From assembly GCA_034008185.1 (NCBI GenBank), contig CM067104.1:248001-312000 (forward strand): 64,000 nt of DNA, written 5' to 3'. The position numbers were made by a program, and so were the translations under genes. This document shows, piece after piece, positions 32,918 to 44,730 of the stretch; the first letter of the stretch is position 1; each line of letters opens with the position of its first letter. The notes under the pieces were generated by a model. That model was not told the origin of the DNA, searched no databases, and saw nothing but the letters and a program-made list of their open reading frames with translations. The stretch comes from Gorsachius magnificus. Lineage: Eukaryota > Chordata > Aves > Pelecaniformes > Ardeidae.

Positions 32918-35900
32918 CTGCGGGGGACTGGCGAGTCAGGGCCCCGCGGGGACGCCCCGGCTTCAGGAACGGCTCCCCACAGCGCCGGCGCTTGGGCTGG
33001 CGCTTGCCCGTCCCTCGGCGCTCACCCCAAAAGCGTTGGGAGGGGGTGCATTTTGCACCACCGCACGCCAGCACTGCAAACCCTCGCACATCCCGGTCCG
33101 GGCACTGCAAACCCTTGCACGCCCACCCCGACGCCGCAAACCCTCGCACGCTGACGCCGCAAACCCTTGTCCCTCTGCCTCGGCACGCTGCTGGCCCTCG
33201 CGCACCCCTGCGCGCCCGCGCTCGCTCCCGCCGGCGCCGGGGCGGGGGAGCCCGGCGTTACCGCTCGCCCTCCAGCGCCTGCTTGTCCGCCGCGGACGGC
33301 TGCAGGCCCAGGCGGGCCCGGTAATAGTTAGCGGCGTAGCGGGACTTTCGGCTGCTCCGCTTGAAGAAGCCACACTGGGGATGGAAGCAAGAGGGGTGAG
33401 GCCGGGCAAGGCCAGGCTGGGTGGCACGGCACGGCACGGCTGGGGTGGCACAGTGTGGCATGGCATGGCTGGGGTGGCACAGGACAGCATACGGTACCAC
33501 AGCACGGCACGGGGTGGCACAGGATGGCACGGGCAGGGGGGGTGGCACGGCACAGCCAGGGGGTGGCACGGCACGGCATAGCACAGGACAGCTTGGGTGG
33601 CACAGCACGGCATGTCCAGGGTACCCTGTGCCACGGGGAGGGGCGCACACGTTGCCTCGGGGACCCCGTCCCTGTCCCTCACCTTCCAGAGGATGAAGAC
33701 CAGCAGGGCCAGGACGAGGACACCGGCCAGCACGGCCAGCAGGATGACCCACCAGGGCACGCCGCCGGCCACCGCCGCCCCGGGGTCCAGGTAGATGGAG
33801 ACGGGGATCTGGGGAGGGGAGGGGGGGCAGTCAGGGGGCAGCAGGGCAGGGGCCCAGGGGGCCGGGGGCGGTGGGGCCAGACCTGCGTGGAGGCGTCCTT
33901 CAGCACCAGGTTCTTGATGGAGGAGGTCACCGAGACGCTGGCACGCACAATCAGCTCCACCGAGGTGACGGCCAGGTACTCCTGTGGCGGGGGGCCAGGA
34001 TGGGCTGAGCCCCCACCTCGCCCCACGGGGGACCCATCCCTGTCCCTGTCCCCATCCCGGGGTCCCCGTCCCCTCCTACCTCCAGGAAGGTGCTGTTCCA
34101 GAGGCGCCCGCGGGCCGTCAGCACAGCGGCGCGCTCGAAGCTGTGCAGCGGGCAGCGGAAGGGCAGGCAGCGCGCGGTGCCCTGGGCACAGTCCTGAGGG
34201 ACGGGGGGGTCAGCCCGGCCGTGTGCCCATGGGGGGGGCCCCGGGGGGGGGGGGGGGGGTGCCCCCCAGCAGGGGCACCCCAGGAGCAGGGACACCCCAG
34301 CAGTGGGTGCCCCCCACCAGTGGGTGCTCCCCAGGAACTGGTGCCCCCCAGCAGCGGGTGCCCCCCAGCCCCGCTCACCCCTCCCTTCCTCTCTGCAGGC
34401 GCTGGCACCCACCAGGACCCCGGGGTGGGCGCCTCGGCAGCGTCAGCCTCCCCCGGCAGCTCCTGGAGGGGGGAAGGACGGGCATGGGGGGGGGCAGCAG
34501 GACACCCCAACCCCCGGGGCATGGATGCGTCCCCCTCCTGCAGCGGTACCAGGGCCAGGCGCAGGGGGTTGGCGGGGGGGCTGCAGGGCACCCGCTGCCC
34601 CGGGGGGGCCGCCAGCTCCAGGTGCAGGGGGTAGAGCAGCCATTTCCCATTGCTGAGCTCGTGGGGCCAGAGCAGGGTGAGGAAGGCCGAGCCCAGTGTC
34701 TTCAGCGACTGACCCCGGTTGGAGACCTGGGGACAGAGGGGGGACACGGGGACGGTGGCGTGAGTGGGGGCAGTATGGACCCCCCAACCCCACAGCCGCC
34801 CCCCCCCCCATCCAGGATCACAGGGTGGGCAGGGGAGCAGCGGGGCTGAGCACCGCCACGGTGTCCTGCGCATCCCCCCGTGTCCCCCCCACACCCCGCT
34901 GCGTGTCAGGGCGACTCACTGTGATCTCGAAGCGCACGGCGCTGCCCACCTGGCTCTCCCGCCGCATGGCGCTCTCCCCCCGCACTGCCCCGCCGAAGAA
35001 GAGCCGGGGCGGCACGGCCATGCTGTGGGGACACCTGGGGGTCAGGGTGGCCTCGGGGGGGGGTCCTGGACACCCTCTCCCCAGCCTCACTCACCCCGTG
35101 ACAGAGAGCGGGAGCTCGATGACCACGCGGGCGCGTGCCACCACCGGCTCCAGCCCCGGTTGCTCGCTGATCCTGGGGAGAGGTGGGGGGGATGTGGTCA
35201 GCATCACCCCAACCCCCCCCCCAAAACGCACCCATGCACAGAGCTGAGCACAGGGCTCCGCCACGAAGGCCCCCGACCCCCCCGGGGCTCACGTGGACAG
35301 GGCCAGCTCCACCGCCAGGTCTGTGGTCTGGATGGTGATGCCCAGGGTGCTGAGGATGAGGAAGAACCGCACCTGGGGGCAGAGGGATGAGGGCTGGGGG
35401 GCTGGGGGGAGCAGGGGGAGCAGGGGGAGCGGGGGGCTGCACCCACCTGGGCTCCGCGTTTCATGGGGTTCCCCAGCTCGCACTCCACCTGCGAGCCGTT
35501 GGCGTTGGCGAGGCACAGCACCGGCTTGGCCTGGGGGGGCAGAGAGCTGAGCCCCCGCTGCTGGCACCCCCCCAGTCCCCCCGCGCCCCCGGCACCCCTG
35601 GCCCCAGCCCTCTGCCCCCCCAGGACCATCCTCATCCTGCACCCCCAGCACCCCCAGGGCCAGCCCTGTCCCTCCAGCATCCCCAGGGCCGTCCCCATCC
35701 CTCTGCACCCCCAAGACCACCCCCCCCCCCACACCCCCAGACCCCCCATGCGTTTGCACCCCCAAGTGTGATCCCACCCCACACCCCTCTGCACCCCCAG
35801 GACTGCCCCAACCCTCTGCCCCCAGCACCCCCAGGACCACCCCATCCCACATCCCCAGCACCCCCAGGACCACCCCATCCCTGCACCCCCAGCACTCCCC

Positions 35901-38900
35901 CCAACCCTCTGCCCCCAGCACCCCCAGGGCTGTCCCCATCCCCCTGCACCCCCAGGACCACCCCATCCCACACCGAGGGTGCCCGGCCGTCGTAGGGGCG
36001 CAGGGCGGAGTAGGGCAGCTCAGGGGGGAAGGTGGCGGTGAGCAGCGCCTCGTGGGCATCGTCCCCGTCCCGCTGCGGCGCGGCCGCGTCCGAGGGCAGG
36101 TTGGTGACGTGGATCTCCAGGGCCACGTCCTTCTGGTCGCTCATGGCGAAGATGGCGGTGCCATCTGCACCCCTGGGGGGGTGGGGGGGCCAGAGCCGCC
36201 GTGAGCACCCCCAGGGTGTCCCCAACCCCCCTGCAGGGTGGGGAGCCCCCCTGCCCCCCTCACCGGGGCAGGGGCAGGAAATCGGCGTCCCCCAGGCGGG
36301 CGCAGAACTGGAAATGGAGCTGGAGGTTGCTCTGGCAAATCTTGTCGTCCCCACAGCCTTGCTTCAGGAAATGCACCTGGGGGGGCACGGGGGGACAGGG
36401 ACACTCCAGGCAGCCCCCGCGTGGGATGGTGACCCCCCGGGGGGTGGGGGCGGGGAACGCGGCCGGGTCCCCACCTCGGTGCGGTGGCTGCTGGGCTGCT
36501 GGGGGCTGAGCACAGGTGACAGGGGCGGCAGGGTGACACCCCGGCTCTGCCGTGTGGCCCCCACTTCCCGGATGCCATAGGCGAGGGTGACGGCGATGGG
36601 GCGCAGCTTGTCACGGATGCTGTCCTGCGGGGGGGGCAGCGAGGGTGAGGGGGGACACGGGGATGGGGGGGGGGGAAAGATGAGAGGGGACAGGGAGGAT
36701 GGGACAGGGATGGGGATGAAAACAGGGATGAAGATGGGGACAGGGACGAAGATGGGGACAGGGATGGGGATGGAAACAGGGATGAGGATGGGGACAGGGA
36801 CGAAGATAGGGACAGGGATGGGGATGAAAACAGGGATGAAGAGGGGAGGGGGATGGGGATGAGGATGAGGAAGGGGACCCACCTGGAGCTGGAAGGTGGC
36901 CATGACGCAGGCGTGGGCATGCTGCTGGGGCAGCTCCACCGTGTCGGAGAACTGGTGCTCGGGGTCCGAGGGGCGGCGGCCGAGGAAGGAGACGCGGGGG
37001 GCCTGGCCCCGCTGCCGGCGGTCCGTGTCGGCATCGAACACGTACTCCAGCACTGGGGGGGGCCAGGGGGAGAGGGATGGGGGCCATGCCGGGGGTCCCT
37101 CCTCTCCCACCCCAGGGGGTCCTGTCCCCGCGGCGCTCACCGAGGCGGGGGCTGTAGCTGGCAGGGGTGGCTGTGTAGCTGAAGCAGGCTCGGACATCCA
37201 CGCTGTGGGGGGGCACGGGGTGAGACAGGGGGCACCCACCCCCAGGGATGGGAGGCGGGGGGGGGACACATACAGGTGGCACCGGCCGGCACGGGGGGCC
37301 CAGCAGGGGGGCGGGCCGGCGTTGCCGCTCCGGAGTTGGGGGGGGCAGGGAGACGTTCCTGGGACATGGACGACCGGCCGGGCCCTGCCGGGGGGGCGGG
37401 GGCCGGCTGGGTGCCCCCCCAAGGGCACCCCAAGCCTTGCCTGACCTCGCTCTCGTCCCCTGCATGGGACCCCCCAGCTGTGCCCAGGGGCCCTCTGGGG
37501 CAGGGGGTGCCCTGGGGGGTGCGGGGAGCCCTGCGATGGGGGGTGCAGGGGGCCCCGTGATGGGGGGTGCGGGGTGCCCCATGATGGGGGGGGATGCAGG
37601 GGGCCCCATAATGGGGGGTGCAGGGGGCCCTGCAATGGGGGGGGGGGGCCCTGTGATGGGGGGTGGGGGGGGGCCCGTAATGGGGGGGCGTGGGGGGCAC
37701 TCACCTGTACAGCACGACAGTGTCAGAGAGGGAGCCGACGAGGAGGTCGGGGTAGAGGTTCCCATCCACGTCCAGCCCCCCCGAGAGCGAGTACCCAAAG
37801 GCCGTCACCCCCACGCCCCCCCCCAGGACCTGGGGACAAGGGTGCCCGTGATGCCGGGGGGGGGGGCCCCGCCCCCCTCACCTGTGCCGGCTTTGCCACG
37901 ATGCCCAGGGTGCTGCCGTGGTAGATGTAGACTTTGCCAGCACCATCGAAGGGGGCTCCCACAGCCAGGTCTGGGGGGGCAAGGGCAGTAATGGGGGGCC
38001 CCAGACCCCTCCCAGGACCCTCTATGGGATGCAGCCCCCAGCGCCACCACCCTCCCCCCAGCAGGACGCAGGTCCCAGCCCATGGGGACCCCCGAGCCCC
38101 CCCCGAGCCCCTCACCCTCGAAGCCGTCCTGGTTGAGGTCCCCGGCGGCGCTGAGGGCGATGCCGAACATGGAGCCGCGGGTGCCGTTGAGGCGGAGGGG
38201 GGTGGCGGAGTCCCAGTGCCCCGCCGGGTTGATGTAGACGTAGGCGGCCCCCCCAATCTCCTCCTTCCGCTCAAAAAAGTGGGGGGCCCCCACCACCAGG
38301 TCCATCCAGCTGCGGGGACAGCGGCTCCGTCACCCCCCCGGCCACGGCAAACTGAGCCCTGGCACTGTGACGGGGGGTGGGGGGGGTCCAAGCCGCCACG
38401 GCCTGGGGTAGGGAGGGGGGGGTCCCCCAAATTCACCCATCGCTGTTGAGGTCGAGCACGGCAATGGCGTAGCCGAAGGCGGAGGTGAGCTGCTGGCCGG
38501 GCAGCACGGCCTCGGGGACCAGGCGGTTGGCGCTGTCGCGGCGCAGGATGACGACGGCCCCGGTGTGGTTGGCGCGGGGGGCTCCGGTGACGAAGCTCAG
38601 CTCCCGCCTCCGCGTCAGCCCCGCGCCCGAGTCCACCGAGAAACCTGCAGGGTTGGGGGGGGACGGGGGGGGGGGGGGCGGCATCGGCCCACGGCCCCCA
38701 GCCCCCCCCCCGGCCCCCCACACCCGCCGTCTGCCTGTCCATCTGTCCGTCCGTCTCTCTCTCTGCTCAGCCCTGCGTGGCCAGGTCTCCCCTCGGGGAC
38801 GCGGATGACCGGTCCGCCGGCCCAGTCCCTGCCGGTGCTGCCTGGGGCACAGCGGCTCAGCTGGGGGGGGTGTGCAGGACTGCGGGGTCCCCTCCCCAGC

Positions 38901-41900
38901 TCTGGGCCAAAGGGGGGGGGGGGGGGGGCCCCCCTCCCCGCGCTGCCAGAAGGGAAGATTTTGGGGACAGAGCAGCAAGACCTGGAGCAGAGCCGGACGG
39001 GGGCCGGACCCTCCCCCGCTGGAGAGAGCAGCAGAGCCCCCTCCATGACGGGGGGGCCGGGAGCCCCTTCCCCACATGCAGAGCTTGCAGTGTGTGGCCC
39101 CCACAGCCCCAAAGCCCCCCAGCCCCCCCAGCAGCCCCCACAGGCTGCGGCCACTGCCTCCCCCCGCAGGAACCGTGCACCCCCCCATGCAGAAACACCT
39201 CCGGAGGGGCGAGCAGGGGGACAGTGGGGTGCTGGGGGCCCCACCAGGCTCTGTGCCCCCCCATCCCCCTACCCCCAGCCTGGCAGTGCCCCTGTCGCAG
39301 CCCCGGGCGGCAAGGGGGGGGGGGGGGGCCGGGGGGCCCGGGGGGGGGGGCCCGGGGGCCGGGGGGGGGGGGGGGGGGGTGCTGCGTGTGCAGGGCGGTG
39401 CATGCTCGGCGCACACGCGTGTGTGCATGGGGACACGCGTGTGCTCGTGGGGCCTGGCTGAGGCTGCAGGAGCGCCGCTCTCCTCTCCCCTCCACAGACA
39501 CGGGGGGGGGACACACGCCACAGGACACGGCACCGGGGAGGGCGGCACACGGGGAACGCCGGCACACGGGGAACGCCGGCACCGCCGGCGCGTACGAACC
39601 CAAGTAGCTATTCTGGGCCACGTCGCCGGCCGCGCCGGGCACCTTCTCGCCGGGCTCGGGGGTTTTGTAGACCAGCTGGTCGGGGTCTGAGCTATCAATG
39701 TTTGTCACAAAGAGCAGCCCTGCGCCGCGGCCGGGCGGGAGAGAAAGAGAGAGGGGCGTCAGGGCGGGCGTCGAGGCCAGGGCGGGCTGGAGCCAGGCGG
39801 CGGGGCCGGTGGGGGGGTCCCCGGTGCCGTGCCACGCCGTGCCCGGGCTCCGCCGCGCCCGTACCGAAGTAGCTGTTGGCGGGCACAGGGATGAGCGAGG
39901 GGTCCTGGTCCTTCTCGCCCCCGGCTTCGTAGGGCCCGTCGTCATAGCGCAGGAGGTCGAGGGAGCTCTGGTTTAGCAGCTCCACGCGCAGGTTCCCTGC
40001 CGGACCGAGGAGGGGTGAGGGGGGGCCGGGTGGGGACCCTCTGGGGACCCTCTGGGGGACAAGGGGGCACTGGAGCTGCCCCAGGGGACTGCGCTCGCCA
40101 GGTGGACCTGCCCTGGCCTGGGCACCCCGACACACGGACGCGCCCGTGCACGCTCATGTGCATGGCTGTGGGCACACACACCCCCCCCACGCCTGCACAC
40201 GCACCCAGCGCACGTAGCCCCACGCGCTCACGCACACGCAGCGTGCACACGCCTGCACACGCACGCGGCCTCGTGTGCACGCACCACACACGTGCACACA
40301 CCCATGCACCGCACCTGTGCGCTCACACCTGCTGCATGCTCACACCCACGTGTGCTCACCCCCCGCACACTCACACCCCCATGCTCACACCCACGTGTGC
40401 TCACACCCCCAGCACACTCACACCCCCATGCTCACACCCACGTGTGCTCACACCCCCATCACACCGCTGCATGCTCACACCCACGTGTGCTCACACCCCC
40501 AGCACACTCACACCCCCATGCTCACACCCACGTGTGCTCACACTCATGCTCGCACCCGTGCATGAACACACCCACGTGTGCTCACACCCCCAGCATGCTC
40601 ACACTCGTGCTCACACCCGCTGCATGAACACCCCCGTGTGCTCACACCCAAGCACGCTCACACCCACCCATGTGCTCACACTCGTACTCACACCCGCTGC
40701 ATGAACACACCCACGTGTGCTCCCCCCCAGCACGCTCACACCCCAGCACGCTCACACCCATGTGTGCTCACACCCATTGCATGAACACACCCCCATGTGC
40801 TCACCCCCCAGCACACTCACCCCCCCTGCTCACCCCCCCAGCACCCTTGCCCCCCAGCACCCTCGCCCCCCCGCCACTCCCCGCACGCGCCCACCTTGCG
40901 CACACGCAAAGTGCCCGCACGCGCCCACCTTGCGCACACGCAAACCTGTGCCCTCGCTCAGCCGGGACACACACACACACACACACACACACAGAGCCCC
41001 CCGGCCGCCCCCACCCTCACCCTTCCAGTTGTAGGTGCCGGGCGCCCCGAAGAGGATGTAGTGGTGGTCGGGGCTGAAGGCTGCGGCCAGGCCCTGCTGG
41101 CAGGAGCCGAAGCGGTCGTGGCCCTGGGGCCGCCCCTCACAGAATTTCCACTCGCCCCCGTCCAGCTCGTCCCGCACCCGCAGGTCCTGGCTCAGCACGA
41201 AGCAGCGCCCGATCACGTCCCGCGTCTCCAGGGGCTGCCGCACCCGGTGCCGCGCCTCGTAGAGGTGGGCGCAGGTCTGCGGGCGGGGAGGGGGGGGCTT
41301 AGGCAGAGCCGGGGGACCCCCCTCCCCATCCGCCGCCCTCGCCCCCGTCCCCCCCTCGGTGCTCACCACGATCTTCCCGCCGGCACCTTGGCTCTTGACG
41401 CTCACCCCCAGCCACTGGTTCTCCTTGCTCTCCCGCTGCAGATCCACTGGGGGGGACGGGCAGCGTCAGCCCCACCGGGACCCCCGGGGCGGGGAGCTGG
41501 GGTGGGGGGTGGGGTCCCCGCAGACCCAGCACCCCGGGGCGCGCAGCTCACCTCCCTCGTCGATGGGCACCCGCCAGCAGTCGGAGAGCTCGGGGGTCAG
41601 CGGGCAGGCGAAGAGCCCCCCGGTCCGGTTGGCACCTTGGCCGGGCACCGGCCGGGGGGCCCCCACCAGCAACCTGCGGCGGCAGGGAGCCCCCCGTCAG
41701 CGCTGGTTTGGGGGGGGCAGCACCGCCCACACACCCCAGCCGCGTGCGACACCGGGTTTGCACGCCCGGTCCCCGCACCCGTCCTGAGCCGCCAGAGCGT
41801 CCCCGTCCCCATCCCCGCGGCCCCCGCGCAGCTGCCCCGCCCCCCGCCGTCACGGGGCCAGCCCACCCGCCAAGCAGCTGCAGCCCCGTCGCGGCCGTCA

Positions 41901-43481
41901 CCAGGCCTCAGCCGCAGCTCGGTGCACGTGTGGGCAGGGGAGGGGGCGCAGGAGGTGACGCAAACCCAGACCCCCCCCTGCTCCCTGCCCCGACCCCCAC
42001 GGTGCAGCAGGGCTGGGGGCACCCTGACCCCCACCCAGACCCCCACCCCATGCAACGGGACGGGGCCGCTCCTCTCCGTGCCACCGGTGGCTCCCCGGTG
42101 GCCGTGGGGCACCCGTGGCCACCCCCAGCCCCTCTCCCCCAGGGGGACGGTGGCCTCAGGACGCGAGGGAGCCCCGGGGGGTGGCGGAGAGGCAGAGCCG
42201 GTAAAAATAAACTGGAATTCACCCAAAATAACCCTGCAGCAACATGCCCAAAAAAGGAGGGAGCCAGAGGGAGGCACGGGAGCACACCCCGCGCCAGGGC
42301 ACCGGGCACTGCCTGGGGTGCCAGGGCACCGTGTAAGGAGCCTGTGGGGACAAAGGCGTCCCCGAGCCCCGCGGGGGACCGGGGTGGGGATGGCAGGGGG
42401 ACATGGGCGCGGTGCTGGCAGGGCAGGGTCCAGCGCAGTGCCAGCGGCTCCGCAAACACCTGCCCGGGAGCTGGGGCACGGTGGGGCGAAAATATCGCTC
42501 CGGGGGCCAAGAATGCGGAGAGGGCGGCTGCGGCGGCCGGGAGGCTTTGGCCGGCGCCACCGGCCTGGCGGGGGCACGGGGACAGGCGGCAGCCAGCCAG
42601 GGCGTTGGGGACGGGGAGGGTGGCCGAGGCCTCGCGAGCGGCTGGGGAGGCGCAGGCGACAGCGCCCTGAGATCTGCCCGCTCCCGGGGTCCCCGGCGCT
42701 GGGACCCCCACCAGTGGCCGCAGCCCCCCCCCGGGGGGGGTCACAGGTGGTCATGGGGACACAGGGGCTGAGGTCCCCATGGGGACACAGGGGTTGGGGG
42801 CTGCAGGGGCCGTGGCCGGTGGCTGCCCTGGCATGCACCGGGTGGGCGTTTGCCAGCTCAGCGGCCAGCGGGTGCGGGGGAGGCAGCGGGCACGGCCCGG
42901 GGGGGCCCAGCCGGGGGGGTCCATCCCTCCCCGAGCACCCTGGGCTGCACGGGGGCATCCCCCCCCCCCCCCCCCCCCGGCCGAAATGCAGCGCAGGTGG
43001 CGGCCGTGCCCATCCCCGTCCTCTCGGGTCTCCAGCCCGGTTGGGGTCCCGGCACCCCGGAGTCCTGAGGGGCCCGATCCGGCCCCGCCAGCATCCCGGG
43101 AGCGGGCGGCGGAGCCCCGAGCGGTGGGGGGAGCCCCAGGCTGCCGGTCCCCAACTCACCGGGGGGGACGGGGAGGGGGCAGACACCCAAGAGGGGGGCA
43201 CGGCGGGGGGGGACGGGACCCGACCCGGGGTAGGACCTCGGGGACAGCCCGGCTGCCCGGCGGGGGGGCTCCGCGGCTCCCGGCCCCCCCCCCCCCCCGG
43301 CCCCCACTCACCAGCCGGCCGGCTCAGGGCTGAGCTGCCGGTGCAGAGCCACGGCGAAGCCGAAGAGGCTGCCCTTGTCGCCGTCCTTCAGCAGGGTGCG
43401 GGTGGCGTCCAGGTTGAAGGCTGCGGTCGCCAGCAGCCGCAGGCAGAGCCAGGGCAGCCAGAGCCGCCGAGCCCCCGCCAT
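32735..43481 (-). CDS. ITGA7: ITGA7, integrin alpha-7
   Basis: Exons 5' to 3': 43312-43481, 41552-41673, 41367-41446, 41021-41276, 39865-39996 (X1), 39600-39719 (X2), 38437-38644, 38116-38309, 37882-37970, 37705-37829, 37274-37384, 37141-37202, 36883-37052, 36475-36624, 36264-36376, 35974-36172, 35447-35530, 35293-35372, 35095-35172, 34920-35022, 34550-34726, 34379-34462, 34080-34193, 33883-33981, 33683-33808, then 33258-33374 (A) or 32735-32917 (B). All phases agree: 1120 residues with A, 1142 with B, counting X1 and X2. Features are a signal peptide ([17 protein letters not shown]), FG-GAP propeller repeats with Ca2+ loops ([27 protein letters not shown]), thigh/calf domains, a transmembrane segment ([20 protein letters not shown]) and GFFKR/GFFRR tails. 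It is the laminin receptor of muscle with beta-1. The basic RRRR cleavage site of human alpha-7 is not seen. Confidence 0.96.
33258..33374 (-). CDS. ITGA7: ITGA7 alternative cytoplasmic exon, A form
   Basis: Encodes [20 protein letters not shown] and ends in TAA after 38 residues. The QPSAADKQ segment resembles the QPSETER/QPSDKER motif of alpha-7A and alpha-6A tails. It lies between the transmembrane exon and the B exon, so using it terminates translation before B. This is the mammalian arrangement. Confidence 0.88.
   Translation of the reverse strand, partial: CGFFKRSSRKSRYAANYYRARLGLQPSAADKQALEGER
33410..33620. repeat. GGCACGGCA/GGGTGGCAC minisatellite in ITGA7 intron
   Basis: Repeated GGCACGGCAC, GGCTGGGGTGGCAC and GGCATGGCATGG units fill much of the intron between the transmembrane exon and the A-form exon. 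Confidence 0.75.
35580..35973. repeat. C-rich minisatellite in ITGA7 intron
   Basis: About a dozen degenerate units combining CACCCCCAGGACCACCCCATCC with CTGCCCCCAGCACCCCCAGG fill the intron between exons 35447-35530 and 35974-36172. The opposite strand gives long open frames of [13 protein letters not shown] repeats, which are not genes. Confidence 0.8.
36660..36880. repeat. GGGGATGGGGATGAA-type minisatellite in ITGA7 intron
   Basis: Purine-rich units built from GGGGACAGGGATGGGGATG and AAAACAGGGATGAAGATG repeat across the intron between exons 36475-36624 and 36883-37052, with a higher-order period of roughly 54-60 bp. Confidence 0.8.
37490..37700. repeat. GGGGGGTGCAGGGGGCCC minisatellite in ITGA7 intron
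   Basis: Units of ATGGGGGGTGCAGGGGGCCC type, roughly 25-30 bp, repeat about seven times in the intron 5' of exon 37274-37384 on the minus strand. Confidence 0.75.
39600..39719 (-). CDS. ITGA7: ITGA7 alternative propeller exon X2
   Basis: Encodes [19 protein letters not shown] through NSYL, matching the human X2 segment almost residue for residue. It is 120 nt long with phase 1 at both ends, so it can be skipped or swapped with X1 without changing frame. The donor is GTTCGT, weaker than its neighbours. Confidence 0.9.
39865..39996 (-). CDS. ITGA7: ITGA7 alternative propeller exon X1
   Basis: Encodes [20 protein letters not shown] through PVPANSYF, the counterpart of the human X1 segment ([11 protein letters not shown] is shared). 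It is 132 nt with the same phases as X2. The known family rule is mainly mutually exclusive use, which tunes laminin specificity. Confidence 0.9.
40150..40990. repeat. CA-rich minisatellite with repeated CACGTG, ITGA7 intron
   Basis: Units of CTCACACCCACGTGTGCTCAC and CACCCCCAGCACACTCACACC types repeat from about 40280 to 40860, followed by a pure (AC)n run at 40969-40992. CACGTG occurs at 40287, 40347, 40392, 40439, 40482, 40529, 40573 and 40712. It occupies the intron directly 5' of exon X1. Confidence 0.9.
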
Positions 43482-44720
43482 GCTCCGCTCCCGCCGCCCC
43501 CCCGGCTCCGGCCGCCGGCGAGGAGGAGCAGGGGCGGCCGGGGAAGGGAGGGGAAGGGCAGGGCAGGGAGGGGAAGGGCAGCCCCCGCCCCGCCCCGCCC
43601 GGTGCCGCACCCCGGGGGGCTCGGCCGGGGGTGGAGCAGCGCAGCCCGCAAGGGTGAACCCCGCACCCCGCAGCATCGCACCCCGCAGCATCGCACCCTG
43701 CATACCGCTGCACGGGGCATTGCACCCCATGTCACCCCAAATCACCGTGCATCGCACCCCCACCCCGCCTGGGGCCCCCCCCAAATCACCGTGACCCCCC
43801 CCTCGCCGTGCATCGCACCCCTTATGGCAACGCGTTGCACCCATCACCCCGTATTGCACCCCACACCGTGCTGCACAGCACATGGCCCCCCTGTATCACA
43901 GCGTATGCTCCCCATATCGCAGCACATCCCCCCCGTATCTCAGCACACCCCCCCATATCGCAGCACGCCCCCCCATATCGCGGGGACCAGCCCAGCCCAC
44001 AGGCGCAGGCAGATGCCGAAGCCCCCAGCCCAGCCCCAGCCGATGTTGCTGGGGGATCTCCCCGTCCAGGTACAGCTTGGGGGGCACAAGTGACCCCCCC
44101 AGGGTTCCCAGCCCCAAACTGCTGCTCAGCCCCCACCCAGCGCTGCTGAAATGGGGCCACATCCCCCTGGGGAGGGCAGCAGGGGCTCCCCCCTGGGTGG
44201 GGGCGAGGTGGGGGGCAATGGCTGGGATGGGTCAGAGGAGCGCTCAGGAGACGTCTGCTGCCCCAACACCCCCAAACCCCATCACCTGCAATGACCCCCC
44301 CATACCCCGCCACCCCCAGCGACACCCACCCGGCATTGGCGCCATGTGGGGGCCCTGTGCCCTCCCTGGGGACAGCCGTGGGGACACGGCAGTGGGAAGG
44401 GGACCGAGCCCCGTTCCCAGGCTCCAGCCAGGCCCCCCAACCACCTCCATCCTTGGGCTGGGAGAGGAGTAACCCCCCCTGCACCCCAAAACGAGCGGAG
44501 CAGCCGGTTCCCCGGCAGGAGCAGGACCAGCACCCCCAACGCCGAAGGGGATGGTGCCGGGGGGACGGGGCGGCCGGTGGTGCCGGCACAGCAGGAGCCC
44601 ACGAGCAGCGGGGCTGGGGTCCCACAGGAGTGGCTGTGGCTCGAGCACAGCCCCGTGCCCCAAACGGCAGCCTGGGGGGGGGGGGGGAAGGGGGGGCGGT
44701 CATATTTTCCAGCACACCGG

Positions 44721-44730
44721 CTATTTTTAA
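44721..44730 (+). promoter_or_regulatory. Candidate MEF2 site upstream of ITGA7
   Basis: CTATTTTTAA is an exact match to the MEF2 consensus YTAWWWWTAR. It lies in an AT-rich island about 1.2 kb upstream of the ITGA7 start codon, next to GGTCATATTTTCC and GAAGATATTTGGG. ITGA7 is a muscle gene and MEF2 is a muscle factor; the link is inference. Confidence 0.45.

Noticed and set aside
40340..40730. Regular direct repeats resembling a CRISPR array
   Set aside because: Units are variable, contiguous and CA-rich without unique spacers, and they lie in a vertebrate intron. It is a minisatellite.
40797..44093. A 1098-codon open frame on the plus strand
   Set aside because: It runs antisense through five correctly phased ITGA7 exons and the CA minisatellite. 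The product is Pro/Arg/Gly/His low complexity without any domain. Stop codons are simply rare in sequence this GC-rich.
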